Shown in pieces: positions 26,901 through 34,856 of a DNA stretch of 48,115 nucleotides. This stretch comes from a virus. Location: positions 1 to 48,115 of the IMG/VR virus record IMGVR_UViG_3300030104_005128; one strand, written 5' to 3'. The notes under the pieces are model-generated. The model searched no databases. It was not told where the DNA came from and saw only the letters and a list, made by a program, of their open reading frames with translations. Both the position numbers and the translations under genes were made by a program. Numbering within the stretch: position 1 is the stretch's first letter; the number at the start of each line of letters is the position of its first letter.

Positions 26901-28867
26901 AGCGCGGAAAAACAGATGAAGAAATCTACAACTCACTCATCAAGCATTTCTCTAAAACAGAGCTTGAAGCGTGGGATGATGTAGCTGAACAAATAAACAA
27001 ACGTTCTGCTGAACTGCAAGTTGGCGTCAAAGTAAATAATGGCGCATCGCTTCAAACGTTCTTTGACCAGGGACATGAGATGTGGAGGCTGTATGTCCCA
27101 CACGGTGTCGCCAGGTCCATGGATGATCTCTTTACTTTTTCTGAAAGAGCAACACAGGGTGCCGTTGGTACGGCTGTAAAGATTGGGCAGAAGCTAAACA
27201 CTTGGTGGAAGCTTCGCGTAACCGTCATTGCCGCTGCGTTCTCTGCTCGAAACCATTTGTCTAATAAGTTCAGTCAGATTTTAGACACAGACTTTGATGT
27301 TCTAATGAACCCAAAGTTGGCGTTGGACGTATCAAATCTGAACGTCCTTATTGGAATGAATGAGAAATACGGCAGCGTTAAGAATGCCGTTAAGTATCTA
27401 TCTGCACCAAAAAGTCAGTACGAAACAAAGCTACAGTACGCCAAGCGTCAAGCTGAAGCAGAGTATTTGGAGGTGCTGCGCATTTGGGGTGATGAGTTTG
27501 ACCTTGGTGATGGGGTCTTCCGAACCGCAGATGAGGCTATTGATGTTCTTAGAAAGCACAACGTTATCTCTGGTGCTTTTACTCAGTATGTAGATGTTGG
27601 TGAGTTTGAGAAGGGTCTTGCCGAAGTCATGTACTACGGCGGTATTAAAAGAAATACAGACAAGATTAAGAAGTATGCATCTGTAGCAGAAGACGCCTTG
27701 ATTTTTGCATCCCCAGTTTTGATGACTGGTGGGTTGTGGCCCATTGGCTTGCCAAAGGGGCTTGGTGCTGCGGTTTCTCGCAACGTAGAAAACCACGCCA
27801 GAATCGGAAGCTTCATTGCAAACGTCAAACGAACCAAGAATTTTGATGTTGCGTCTGAGCATGTAAACAGATTTTTGTTTAACTATGGTGACCTTACCGG
27901 TGCCCAGAAAGTATGGTGCAGGCTGTTCGTTCCATTCTTTACCTGGACCCAAAAGAACATGGCTCTACAGTTGAGGATGATGCAGGAGAAACCTGTGTTT
28001 TACTCTCAATTTAATAGAGTTCTGTTGACGCATGGTCCAGAGGTTGTTGAAGCCTACAATGCTGAACAGGCTGGTATCCCGTACATTCCTGCTCACCAAT
28101 CTAAACCAATCAATATTCGTACAAGAGAATCGCACACAAGAAACCTTGTACGGTTTCCTCTTCCTGGTCATAAGGGCGCATACATTGAAGGCTTTGGCCT
28201 TCCTCTTGAGCCGTTTGCTGAGACTTCAGGGCTCATCACAAGCTCATTCCAGCCATCTAAATGGCTTGGTAGGTATGATAAACGGAAGCCAAATCTAAGG
28301 CTTCTTGGTCAGATGCATTTCGTGTTGAAGATGATTGGTGAAGCGTCATTCCAGTACAACACTTTCTATGACAGGCCCATCAGTGAAATGACCAATGGGC
28401 GTCTGGTTGCACAGACAATTTCTGGGCTTAGGAAGGCACCCCTTGTCGGTGATTCAATGGCTGACACAATGTCAGATGTATTTGGCATCCACCATTATCA
28501 GCCGTGGAATAGCCGACTGGGTCAGTGGACTGATGACATTCAAGTTGGCTACATTCCAAACTATTTGTTTGCCCAACTTCCGTACTCACGGATTTTGCGA
28601 GATGCTTCGGCAGCTACAATGGCCTACAATTTCTCTTTGCTAAATACGTCACCACAAGACCTTGGTTTTGATGTAAAAAGAGAAAGTCCTATTAACGATG
28701 CCTGGAGGATCACTGACGCAATGACTGGTTTGCGAATCATTAGTGATGACCCGGAGTTCCGTAAAAAGATTTACCAATATCGTATAGATGATGCTCACTC
28801 AGAATACTTGAAACGTCATGGTGTTATCAGACAATATCAAGTAGACTACCCACGGAGAAAGCCCTAA
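20957..28867 (+). CDS. Giant internal virion (polyvalent-type) protein with JAB-like motif
   Basis: 2636 residues, the largest gene. Most of it is helical with coiled-coil stretches. Around residues 1020-1150 it contains a JAB/MPN-type metalloprotease signature: FIHNHPF near 1081-1087, followed by HPSPSDFAAA near 1117-1126, the His-x-His and Ser...Asp ligands of that family. The C-terminal 500 residues have two hydrophobic segments (about 2265-2290) and a conserved-looking structural tail. It takes the position of the T7 gp16-type ejection protein, but here the transglycosylase is a separate gene at 1713. JAB enzymes cut isopeptide or peptide bonds; activity here is untested. Confidence 0.7.
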   Translation: MINEDPPETATEGTSPTPVGGMALSTETGVATEQYAQRDLVEGIPEPVETDDAIADAGPIDTDLRDQIIREAEASPYERLPEPEEGPAAPISVWDLDHDAGRIWRNADKSLNPTETKYEIARGWSQRSDLDPSVVEEEQEPGMFDSIFGILEPVDIPRRSSWQGGYRIGSILPETTEQTGEKTISSTFGDLASYGLEKFMVSALGPSEHPTIGSSSDYESNIEQIGTNLYKAISEGTPWKPGGLHRKGVEEGPLFLDRDSFWYQSNPTGMHLLDATVPKELAAKLYDSSGASLMTPYWYTLTTDAGRLAHGLALEVALDPMWFLGPAKAAEIVSVAGKAMRANSVVVEAAGAASRAAKELNTKRQWLHDAVRFVTETGDSIKDIKSAFRVAGDHAANNADVARQKAAELVGLSIKADSQDTLDDAVGGLQRVLTEEKTLLEARAADFGTSKVAQRQVKAHQKKIDEIQADLDLLTASPKASKVKATLLKMAKRRTLSANAWASDAEAIRRFSRIADAAESSKDVGKLVHEKSAIPMFGTFHVPGSTKTVDVLSKSQIKSVSNLVSKAMPDDGVLVAAIDKAKAWKKPLTISEVRTKEAKAIEQGLSPSALLSPGQKLLLVADDVGIKPVKLYSKKTWDFVAQTFGTRHIQPLVASVSAGMEMAHYGARGSFMMQLPWSNKFYMELKRVEPQTWANYQEAVTKYMNSLTAGEANVMSETQSLLLRAVKLLPNHKRWAKDREATVSAEITSISGRIADQMADVERRELHQRLLKLEFEKRELVRIQSKDYGPNNFLDDAADYHERGARVLEQNPWLLGMSERVGDLVSKYAAEVGATEYEVATALVAIARFAKGDKLRAEELVNQLHRAHEFVQDAPHQPLAEVTMTTIIEAATSQDLNKLKLFSRIGSENVAEVVYRMHANILDGRPFNDETAQVIRNMLSDVLGQDQRLVDEILTYAGGAFAHGNPEKALSLLAMDITGDLSKLADGLSKGMLQPNAIPTELFTKRGTHFHDVDTPEVVGPLRRGQTMEEAMYAIKDMPVEYGVFYENGMQIARVKGKQTSIEMPVSRDISEAHEAGNIWFIHNHPFILKDFIWSFDKPTRKFIKKHGIEFDDLLPPLHPSPSDFAAACARNQSHYIAVGQDGTYWLMKRPDDGWPIKPPEGASDIDKARWANEQTKAIRTLVDAQVKTWSKEFSAKLLPSISAELKGIDDLLSAKKLTHSQYKTLKIQIIKRWGEHAAKQLYDEFNTAIPTAISAHIATKNPQAGRFVSTRHAIGGRHLRTGFVDIDTARGVYSVERGLTRKRILKAVEDKITETKRRVHNLKELAETTEFVSPSKAIEGISSVLSTKIKVRADDFVSTVSDAFRSAGAVGEDADKVFFQFMDMFNSWVRSSYPNGKPLLDSKGNKIAISAKDWLNNARKELALPDGISANQVEGWRRKFINFTSAESQMRDFAVNLVAALDRAKKGKGQKAGLFTRKETRHQARVLREDRVARALDPIINSATDEADAIQKLKKIFDNVLDVGQDPIRNRLSTSMSEQVAKTMMSGGDVERALSKARDKGKSLVESEISKIQEEIRSVTPRLEIPKKKKGETDIVALKDWENSLWSDFKEMTKEMTEEQTLMAAFTALRDAPRVATDKTVGKELLSHLNGRYKQVFGSRFDEVPPEIKPLVEMFGDFIKKYEDLYAEHGMAFVKDPEAMMRFWGVMDYAPHMAVSNEIIAKGGYAGAVTNRQSVINIGSRLEDRLSTSLDQKKMRSIAGTIKEVNHAVNSPGVTFTIDPVGLLARYVKANQAMSAQEFMFALLQGKVLRPFRSRSVFDHELDLLAARYRIAPEVDDIEAAVRQRAGEFELARLDELKQSPDMVSMSQVARDLGFVPLFERAVKSLNMDLLVQEGADAWRAAGIDVDDVIKAVRQNKDEFSPFAKWIHEVPEYQQGDNILRMMLAIKADDFANGRALFDPVAMQKSFKSDRLVRQASVMKKRGKTDEEIYNSLIKHFSKTELEAWDDVAEQINKRSAELQVGVKVNNGASLQTFFDQGHEMWRLYVPHGVARSMDDLFTFSERATQGAVGTAVKIGQKLNTWWKLRVTVIAAAFSARNHLSNKFSQILDTDFDVLMNPKLALDVSNLNVLIGMNEKYGSVKNAVKYLSAPKSQYETKLQYAKRQAEAEYLEVLRIWGDEFDLGDGVFRTADEAIDVLRKHNVISGAFTQYVDVGEFEKGLAEVMYYGGIKRNTDKIKKYASVAEDALIFASPVLMTGGLWPIGLPKGLGAAVSRNVENHARIGSFIANVKRTKNFDVASEHVNRFLFNYGDLTGAQKVWCRLFVPFFTWTQKNMALQLRMMQEKPVFYSQFNRVLLTHGPEVVEAYNAEQAGIPYIPAHQSKPINIRTRESHTRNLVRFPLPGHKGAYIEGFGLPLEPFAETSGLITSSFQPSKWLGRYDKRKPNLRLLGQMHFVLKMIGEASFQYNTFYDRPISEMTNGRLVAQTISGLRKAPLVGDSMADTMSDVFGIHHYQPWNSRLGQWTDDIQVGYIPNYLFAQLPYSRILRDASAATMAYNFSLLNTSPQDLGFDVKRESPINDAWRITDAMTGLRIISDDPEFRKKIYQYRIDDAHSEYLKRHGVIRQYQVDYPRRKP
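24666..24875 (+). CDS. Possible nested gene inside the giant ejection protein gene
   Basis: A 69-residue frame shifted +1 relative to the host gene, starting at ATG 24666 with GGTGGGG upstream. The product begins with a Gln/Ser/Thr/Pro-rich, disordered region (MPQNNSMTNSTPQSQQQS) and ends in a convincing amphipathic helix (FVQDLLTSTLQEVFTALNAA). Composition is unusually protein-like for a shadow frame, and the host frame uses more C-ending codons here than around it. It is offered as a candidate only; a chance open frame is the alternative. Confidence 0.22.
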   Translation: MPQNNSMTNSTPQSQQQSAPTSPQKTPKQDGLSLQDMPLADATFVQDLLTSTLQEVFTALNAASQESES

Positions 28868-29307
28868 TGTCAATTCACTCCTGGTCCATGGCAGGGTATT
28901 CGTACAAAAACAATGCCAGCGTAACCAATGCGTTGTCAGTTCACGAAGTTACTGCTGATACAACAAATTCTCCAGAGTCTTTTCGGTTTCCTGCCCGTGG
29001 AAACATTCAATCTATTGAAGTGTACTTCACTTCTTTGTCTGATACTGGACTGGAGTGTTCAATCTTTTTGGCAAGAGATTCTGACGGTGATGTCGGCATT
29101 TCTCCTGGTACTCCTACCGGAGCAACACAGGTAGTTCAGCAGGGCGTTAGCGGCGGAGCAACGGTTGGGTTCTGTGTCTTTGAAATTAATACAGACTACC
29201 ACTTTGATTCTGGCGTAACCAATGCCAAGGATGGTTCTATTTACGCCTGCCTTCGGTTGAATGGCGGCACTGGTACTGCTGATATTCGTGTCAACTGGAG
29301 AGCTTGA
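28867..29307 (+). CDS. Small beta-rich structural protein
   Basis: 146 residues, TAATG overlap with the giant gene. The sequence is nearly all Ser/Thr/Gly/Val-rich beta strands (FRFPARGNIQSIEVYFTS, AGT-type turns, ADIRVNWRA). Such small proteins between ejection and fibre genes are usually appendage or fibre-attachment proteins. No family is recognised. Its stop overlaps the next start (TGATG). Confidence 0.6.
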   Translation: MSIHSWSMAGYSYKNNASVTNALSVHEVTADTTNSPESFRFPARGNIQSIEVYFTSLSDTGLECSIFLARDSDGDVGISPGTPTGATQVVQQGVSGGATVGFCVFEINTDYHFDSGVTNAKDGSIYACLRLNGGTGTADIRVNWRA

Positions 29308-31856
29308 TGTCTCGCGTATATGACAACAACATCAAAGTAGATGCATCAGGGAACGCCACAATTACTGGCGACCTGACTGTAAATGGAACAACTACTACAA
29401 TCTCGACCACAAATAGTGTTGTATCAGACAAGCTAATTGAGTTGGGCAATGGGACTAGCGGCACCCCATCGGGCGATGCGGGTGTTGTTGTTGAGCGTGG
29501 CTCAAGCACTAATGCAGCTATTGTATGGGACGAGAGTGAAGACCGGTGGGTAGCGGCAACCACGTCTGCTACTGGTGCAAGCACAGGTGACCTGACAATC
29601 ACGCCAACAGATTTTAACGTTAGCGATCTTGTTTTTACTCCTGATGGCACCAGCACATCTGCAATCACAACTGCCGGATCCCTAAAGATTCGCGCTACTA
29701 ACAACATACACATCGGTGATGACGGTGTGGACTCTATTCGCCTTGGTAGAATCAACAGCACAGCGGCCAAGATTCATATTCGTTCAGGCACGGACGCTGA
29801 CCTTGTTGTTGCTAACTCTAAGGTTGGTATTGGCGTTGATGATCCTGACACTGCACTGGAGGTTTTTAATACAAGCACCCAGCAGAAGTGGTCTTACGAT
29901 GCAGACAGCTTTGCCACTCTGACGGTCGCTGATGCCAGTCACACTACGATTGCAAATGGTGAAACTGGCGACCTAATTCTTGACGCTGGCGATGATATTC
30001 ACCTTGATGCTGGTGGGAATACTTGGAAGCTTTTGGTAGCGGGCAGTCTCAAGTCTTACTTTGAGCATGACAATAGCGGTGACATCACCCTGCACAACGA
30101 AACGCAGGACAAGGATCTTAAGTTCAGCGGAAACGACGGCGGCTCTGGTGTCGTCGCACTTCGTTTGGACATGGCTGATGCTGGCTCAGCCACGTTTAAC
30201 TCTTCAGTCTCCATGAAGGAGAAGGCGAGCGCTGACGCAGATGTGGCGGCTTATGGGCAGTTGTGGGTCAAGACCGGAACACCAAACGAGCTTTACTTTA
30301 CCACTGATGCAGGCGATGACATCCAGATCACGTCTGGTACGGCCATGGCTTTCGTTGGAGACATCACAGGCGTAACTGCCGGAGATGGTCTTTCGGGTGG
30401 CGGAAACAGTGGTGCCGTTAGTCTTGCTCTTGATTTGAATGAGTTGTCAGCGACTACTGTAGCTGTTGCAAGCGATAGCATCGCAATCATTGATGCTGAT
30501 GATAATGGCTCTAAGAAGGAATCAATTGCTGATTTGGTAACAGCGATTGCAGGAACGGCTGCCTCAACAGGATTGAGTGCCAGCAGTGGTGTTCTCAGTG
30601 TTTCTGACCTTCACCCTGTTGGTGTAGACGGCGCTGCCAATCAGCTACTAACAGACGATGGCGACGGCACAGTCACCTCTGAAGCCGGCCTCACTTTTGA
30701 CTCTGGGCTCCTTACAGTCAGTGGGAACACTGATGGTGCCCATACCGCCCTTGTTCTAAAGAACGAAGACGACACGGCTGATTCAAACGGCTCAGTCATT
30801 CTGCGGTTTGATCTGGAAGACACAAGCGGGAACGCAGTGGATTCAGGCTCTATCCGGGTCAAGAAACTCAACTCGTTTACCAACACATCCAGCACACAAG
30901 ACTCCAAGATGGATTTCTATGTGTCTGAAGATGGCACCATTACCAGGCAGGGGGCGTTTGTCGGTGGTAGTGAGTTTTCGTTTGGTAACAGAAACTCCAC
31001 GATCAATATCGACGCTTCTTCGGGTACAAACACTGCCGGTAAGACTCTGACGATTCGGGGTGGCGCAGGTACAGGCAGCGGCGCAGGCGGCTCGATTGTA
31101 TTTAAGACTGCCGATGGCGGCGGAAGTGGTAGTGGCGTCAACAGTCATGCAACTGCACTGACTCTTGCCGATGACTTGTCTGCGACGTTTGCTGGCGATG
31201 TAACTGTGTCGGGTGGTGACATTGCGTATGGAAACGGACAAGACGCAACGCTCACTGTTGATGCGGTTTCAGGGACGGATACTGCTGGTAAAGACCTGAC
31301 GATAAAGGCAGGTGTTGGAACTGGAGCGGGTGACCCCGGTGACATTCACTTCCAAGTCGCTGTTCCTGGCGGTAGCGGTTCTTCAGCGCAGAGTACCGTA
31401 CCTACGATGTCGATGAGCCCCGAAGGTGTGAGCACTTTCTGGGGCGGTACTGCTGCACTGGGCAACGACACTGGCGTAGGTGACATTGTTACGTTTGGGA
31501 CAGAGGATTCGTCAGACACCCTTGCTGCGGGCCGACTGATGTACCTCCACACAGATGGCAAGTGGAAGTATTGCGATGCAGATGCCGTTGCTACGGGTGG
31601 AACTCAACTACTCGGTATCGCTCTGGGCACTGCGGTTACTGACGGTCTTTTGATTCGTGGCTTCTTCAAGCTCAACAGCTACACTGAAGGAACGTGGAAC
31701 GAAGGGCTTCCTTGCTACGTGTCAGAAGCAACCGGCGAGATTGATTTTACGGCCCCATCTGCAAGCGGCGACTTCGTGAGGGTAGTCGGGTATGGGACTG
31801 ACACAAGCGGCGTCATCTTCTTCAACCCATCAGCCACAAACATTGTGATTGCTTAA
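29307..31856 (+). CDS. Tail fibre protein
   Basis: 849 residues from ATG 29307. Strong fibre-like character: repeated Asp/Gly/Thr/Ser-rich beta units such as GNATITGDLTVNGTTTTIS, then ELGNGTSGTPSGDAGVVVERG, and several ASGTNTAGKTLTIRGGAGTG-type repeats (about 560-700), a pattern frequent in fibres of aquatic phages. Fibres bind the host surface and confer host range. The C-terminal 130 residues look like a separate cap domain (GDIVTFGTEDSSD...). Codon use is richer in C/G at third positions than the ejection genes, as is the next gene. Confidence 0.8.
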   Translation: MSRVYDNNIKVDASGNATITGDLTVNGTTTTISTTNSVVSDKLIELGNGTSGTPSGDAGVVVERGSSTNAAIVWDESEDRWVAATTSATGASTGDLTITPTDFNVSDLVFTPDGTSTSAITTAGSLKIRATNNIHIGDDGVDSIRLGRINSTAAKIHIRSGTDADLVVANSKVGIGVDDPDTALEVFNTSTQQKWSYDADSFATLTVADASHTTIANGETGDLILDAGDDIHLDAGGNTWKLLVAGSLKSYFEHDNSGDITLHNETQDKDLKFSGNDGGSGVVALRLDMADAGSATFNSSVSMKEKASADADVAAYGQLWVKTGTPNELYFTTDAGDDIQITSGTAMAFVGDITGVTAGDGLSGGGNSGAVSLALDLNELSATTVAVASDSIAIIDADDNGSKKESIADLVTAIAGTAASTGLSASSGVLSVSDLHPVGVDGAANQLLTDDGDGTVTSEAGLTFDSGLLTVSGNTDGAHTALVLKNEDDTADSNGSVILRFDLEDTSGNAVDSGSIRVKKLNSFTNTSSTQDSKMDFYVSEDGTITRQGAFVGGSEFSFGNRNSTINIDASSGTNTAGKTLTIRGGAGTGSGAGGSIVFKTADGGGSGSGVNSHATALTLADDLSATFAGDVTVSGGDIAYGNGQDATLTVDAVSGTDTAGKDLTIKAGVGTGAGDPGDIHFQVAVPGGSGSSAQSTVPTMSMSPEGVSTFWGGTAALGNDTGVGDIVTFGTEDSSDTLAAGRLMYLHTDGKWKYCDADAVATGGTQLLGIALGTAVTDGLLIRGFFKLNSYTEGTWNEGLPCYVSEATGEIDFTAPSASGDFVRVVGYGTDTSGVIFFNPSATNIVIA

Positions 31857-33004
31857 TGCCAGATATTTCCACCATCAAAGGCGTAGCCGCTGGCAGTATC
31901 AACACCGTCAACGGCGTTGCTAAGGCGAGTTGTTCCACCATCTCTGGTGTGACCATGCCTGCTTCTGGCGCGTCTTTGTGGTGCATTTCGTCAGTTGACG
32001 GCGGTATTGCTACAGCAGCCCATTCTGACTTGAATGATTGGACGGCCTACGTCAGCGCCAGTACGGATAGTAACTCCGATTATGAGTACATCGCTTATGG
32101 AAAGGATGGTTCTGGATCGGGACTGTGGGTTGTTGTAGGACAAGATGAAGATCGAGAAATCCGATACTCTTCCGACCCAACCAACACCTCTGGTTGGAGC
32201 GACATCAACACCTCCACTACTAACAGGATGTACGGTGTTGCTTGGGGCAACAATGTTTGGATTGCAGTGGGCGAAGACGGCGAACTATGGCGCTCCACAG
32301 CCGGAACAACTGGGTGGTCATTGATTGACCTATCCGGCGTTACTGGGTGGTCGAGCAGTACAACTATCCAGGACGTAAGGAGCGACGGCGCGGGTAACTG
32401 GATGTTCCTTCAGGGAACGACTGTTTTTACGTCTACAGACGACGGCGCATCTTGGGCTAAGCTTGAAGACCTTGGAGATGCCAACCACCTTAACGACTCA
32501 AACTACACTGCTTATTCCGTAGTTTACACATCCAATCGGTGGTCTGTTCTACTGGCAAAGTCAGGGAACGCCAGGGTATACCACGCAGCCTCAAGCGACA
32601 CAGGAACCTGGACTGCGGCAACCGTAGGTGGGTCGGCTATCACAGGCAACAACCTCGCTGCCGGTGCCGCACGTCACATGGCTGCGGGAGATGGAACGGT
32701 CCTGATTGTAAACTTCAACGATAAGCATGTTGCAAGAAGCACAAACGGCGGACAAGACTTCACCAAGAGCACCAACGTCCTCAACAGATTGGATGCAAGG
32801 AACGTAGCTACTGATGGAAATGGTAACTGGGTAGTTGTGTACGCTGCGGGGCGCGTATCCATTAGCACTGATGACGGTGAGAACTTCTCAGAGCAAACCG
32901 GTGTTCAAGACGGCGGCTCCAATACCAACCTTCGATTCCCCACTGGCGGCAGCAATGTTGAAACCCTCACTGGCGTCGCCGCCGACGTTTATCTACCCGT
33001 ATAG
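31856..33004 (+). CDS. Asp-box beta-propeller protein, probable fibre tip
   Basis: 382 residues. Repeated blades contain Asp-box-like motifs, S-x-D-x-G-x-x-W/F: STDDGASW (about 194), STNGGQDF (about 295) and STDDGENF (about 336), with WxxV-type strands (GLWVVVGQDED, NNVWIAVGEDGELWRS). This is the sialidase/BNR propeller pattern, usually a carbohydrate-binding scaffold. A TAATG overlap with the fibre gene suggests it is a receptor-binding tip or fibre partner. Catalytic residues of a sialidase (Arg triad) are not evident. Confidence 0.7.
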   Translation: MPDISTIKGVAAGSINTVNGVAKASCSTISGVTMPASGASLWCISSVDGGIATAAHSDLNDWTAYVSASTDSNSDYEYIAYGKDGSGSGLWVVVGQDEDREIRYSSDPTNTSGWSDINTSTTNRMYGVAWGNNVWIAVGEDGELWRSTAGTTGWSLIDLSGVTGWSSSTTIQDVRSDGAGNWMFLQGTTVFTSTDDGASWAKLEDLGDANHLNDSNYTAYSVVYTSNRWSVLLAKSGNARVYHAASSDTGTWTAATVGGSAITGNNLAAGAARHMAAGDGTVLIVNFNDKHVARSTNGGQDFTKSTNVLNRLDARNVATDGNGNWVVVYAAGRVSISTDDGENFSEQTGVQDGGSNTNLRFPTGGSNVETLTGVAADVYLPV

Positions 33005-33014
33005 GATCTGACCT

Positions 33015-33617
33015 ATGGCACTCATCTTTCTCGATAGGCAGCACACAGGCAAGCCTGGTCGCAAAGCGAGCGACCGGGGTGCTGAAGCTGACCTTGACGG
33101 AGATGGGAAAGTAGAAGTCCATGAGCGAGAAGCCATGCTTACACCAAAGTATTTGCTTCACGCTGAAGAACGCTTGATTGAACTGGGCCATGATGTGATC
33201 ACCCTTAGCGATGGCTGGTATAGCGAACGCCATGACAGGGTGAATAGATATTCTGAGCGCGTTTCCGGCTCAAAAATCTACATTGCGGCTCATCTTAATG
33301 CTGGTGGCGGAAACTATGGTGCATTGTTTTACGACAGTCGTTCATCGTCTGGAGCAAAACTTGGCCAAGAAATAGCCCTTAAGATGAAGCATACTTGTCC
33401 TGAGCTTGAAGGCGGTATCAAAGTCATCCCGGCCAAACCCGGTGACTGGACGGTACATGCGCTCAACACAATCAGAGGCGTGGGATCTCCTGTGGCTCTT
33501 TGTTTTGAACCTTGTTTTATTGATAATGATACTCATAGGCCCATGCTGACTGATGAAGGCTTGTCCAGAATTGGCGTTGCCTTGGCAGATGGTATTGACG
33601 CATGGCTTAATAGTTAA
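33015..33617 (+). CDS. N-acetylmuramoyl-L-alanine amidase endolysin (Amidase_3) with EF-hand-like loop
   Basis: 200 residues. Candidate zinc ligands are His10 (LDRQHTG), Glu39 (HEREAML) and His93 (AAHLNAGGG), with catalytic Glu165 (CFEPCF), matching Amidase_3. Between the first two lies DLDGDGKVEVHE (26-37), which matches an EF-hand calcium loop at positions 1, 3, 5, 9 and 12. The enzyme cleaves the MurNAc-L-alanine amide bond of peptidoglycan. No signal peptide or SAR segment is visible, so release must depend on the holin-like genes that follow. Confidence 0.9.
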   Translation: MALIFLDRQHTGKPGRKASDRGAEADLDGDGKVEVHEREAMLTPKYLLHAEERLIELGHDVITLSDGWYSERHDRVNRYSERVSGSKIYIAAHLNAGGGNYGALFYDSRSSSGAKLGQEIALKMKHTCPELEGGIKVIPAKPGDWTVHALNTIRGVGSPVALCFEPCFIDNDTHRPMLTDEGLSRIGVALADGIDAWLNS

Positions 33618-33629
33618 AGGAGTTGAGCA

Positions 33630-34007
33630 GTGGCAACCTCACTTAAAGTTTCTGGTTTTAGCAGCGGCGCATTGGCGTACAAGATTGTTTATCTAAACAA
33701 CGACACGCCCGTTGCTACCATTCAAGAGAACGTGACCGGTACGTCTGGTCATCTTTACTCTGTAAATATTCACAACAGTGCGGGCTCTGCTGTTCACGTC
33801 AAGCTTAGTGATGGCGCTGCTCCTGAGCTTGGTACGACGGCACCCCAATGGATTTTTAAGTGCCATGCCCAGGAACGACTTAAGATTGATATTCCTAGTG
33901 GGGTTCCGTTTTCAACAGCTTTGAATTTGTGGACAACACTGTTGCCTGATTCTGATGACACAACTGTACCGGCAGGTACGGTTACCGTTACACTTGTTTG
34001 CTCATAG
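33630..34007 (+). CDS. Small beta-sandwich structural protein, paralogue A
   Basis: 125 residues, GTG start with AAGGAG upstream. All-beta and charged-poor. It aligns with the next gene product: GHLYSVNIHNSAG-AVHVKL here and GTIYACEIDNTKNGVAVYVKL there, then IPSGVPFSTALNLW and IPEGVSYNTYLSFW, then TVTLVC and VKLLV. A tandem duplication is therefore likely. Role unknown; probably a virion surface protein. Confidence 0.65.
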   Translation: MATSLKVSGFSSGALAYKIVYLNNDTPVATIQENVTGTSGHLYSVNIHNSAGSAVHVKLSDGAAPELGTTAPQWIFKCHAQERLKIDIPSGVPFSTALNLWTTLLPDSDDTTVPAGTVTVTLVCS

Positions 34008-34016
34008 GGGTTTATT

Positions 34017-34403
34017 ATGGCTACAACCACTACAACTATTGCCGATCCCCTTGGGACAAAGCTGATTATTGATTCTTCTGCAAATGCAGAGGCCGAAGAT
34101 GATGTGACCACTACCCAGACTGGGACCATTTATGCGTGTGAGATTGACAACACTAAGAATGGCGTTGCTGTTTATGTGAAGCTTACTGAGGTTCAGAATG
34201 CTACCTCTGGCACAAACGGTGCAGCGTGGCAGTTCATGGCTCCAGCTTCTACCAAGATCACCTACATGATTCCAGAGGGTGTCAGCTACAACACATACCT
34301 TTCTTTCTGGTGTGTCGTCAGTCCATTCACGACCAGTTCTGAAAGTGCAGATTCAGCAACAAGTCCTGGCAGCGATGTTGAAGTAAAGCTTTTGGTTACA
34401 TGA
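34017..34403 (+). CDS. Small beta-sandwich structural protein, paralogue B
   Basis: 128 residues. It is the tandem partner of the 33630 gene, sharing the VYVKL, TKITYMIPEGVSYNTYLSFW and VEVKLLV strand order. The N-terminus is Thr-rich. The 35789 gene product has the same small all-beta style. Such multicopy small proteins may decorate the capsid or fibre. No family name can be given. Confidence 0.65.
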   Translation: MATTTTTIADPLGTKLIIDSSANAEAEDDVTTTQTGTIYACEIDNTKNGVAVYVKLTEVQNATSGTNGAAWQFMAPASTKITYMIPEGVSYNTYLSFWCVVSPFTTSSESADSATSPGSDVEVKLLVT

Positions 34404-34410
34404 GGTCATT

Positions 34411-34602
34411 ATGAAGGCTGTATTTGAAAAACTATTTGATTCACAGAAGCGCATCTCTTGGCGGCGTCTTGCTGTTCTTGCACTTGGAACAGTGTTGCTT
34501 GGGTTTGGTCTTCTGGATTCCACACAGTGGCTTTACCTTGGCCTTGCTTACATTGCTGGTGATTCAGCAGAGAAGGCAATGGCTGCTCTTGGTAAGAAGT
34601 AG
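34411..34602 (+). CDS. Small membrane protein, holin candidate
   Basis: 63 residues. Basic N-terminus (DSQKRISWRR), then a hydrophobic helix at about 20-35 (LAVLALGTVLLGFGLL) and a second weak one at 40-50. GAGG lies 5 nt before the ATG. It is the first of five consecutive small genes with membrane segments after the endolysin gene. Holins make timed lesions in the inner membrane. Size and context fit, but the specific holin cannot be picked without experiment. Confidence 0.6.
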   Translation: MKAVFEKLFDSQKRISWRRLAVLALGTVLLGFGLLDSTQWLYLGLAYIAGDSAEKAMAALGKK

Positions 34603-34607
34603 GTAGT

Positions 34608-34856
34608 ATGGAGTCGATAATCGCAGCGGTTATCGGCGCTGTCATATCTTTCATTGCGGTGATCTTTTACTCACCAATTGGTATTCGTCGTAAGAAGGGT
34701 GAGTCACAAGCACCGGACAATAAGGCTGCCGCCATTGCTCGCGGCACCATTCAACAGTCTTTTGAAGATGATGTTGATGGTATTAACAAAGCCGTGTCTG
34801 GTGATTCTGCCGCATCAGACTTGGCTGATATAGGCAATGCACGCAGGAGGCGGTAA
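34608..34856 (+). CDS. Small N-terminally anchored membrane protein, lysis region
   Basis: 82 residues. One N-terminal transmembrane helix (about 3-22, IIAAVIGAVISFIAVIF), a positive stop (RRKKG), then a polar, acidic-to-basic tail ending RRRR. The topology (one TM, soluble tail) suits a holin-associated or inner-membrane spanin-type protein. The stop overlaps the next start (TAATG), so the two are coupled, as spanin pairs often are. Confidence 0.6.
   Translation: MESIIAAVIGAVISFIAVIFYSPIGIRRKKGESQAPDNKAAAIARGTIQQSFEDDVDGINKAVSGDSAASDLADIGNARRRR

Noticed and set aside
27431-27952. 173-codon minus-strand frame inside the giant ejection gene
   Set aside because: No start signal, atypical composition, and the plus frame is continuous and protein-like.
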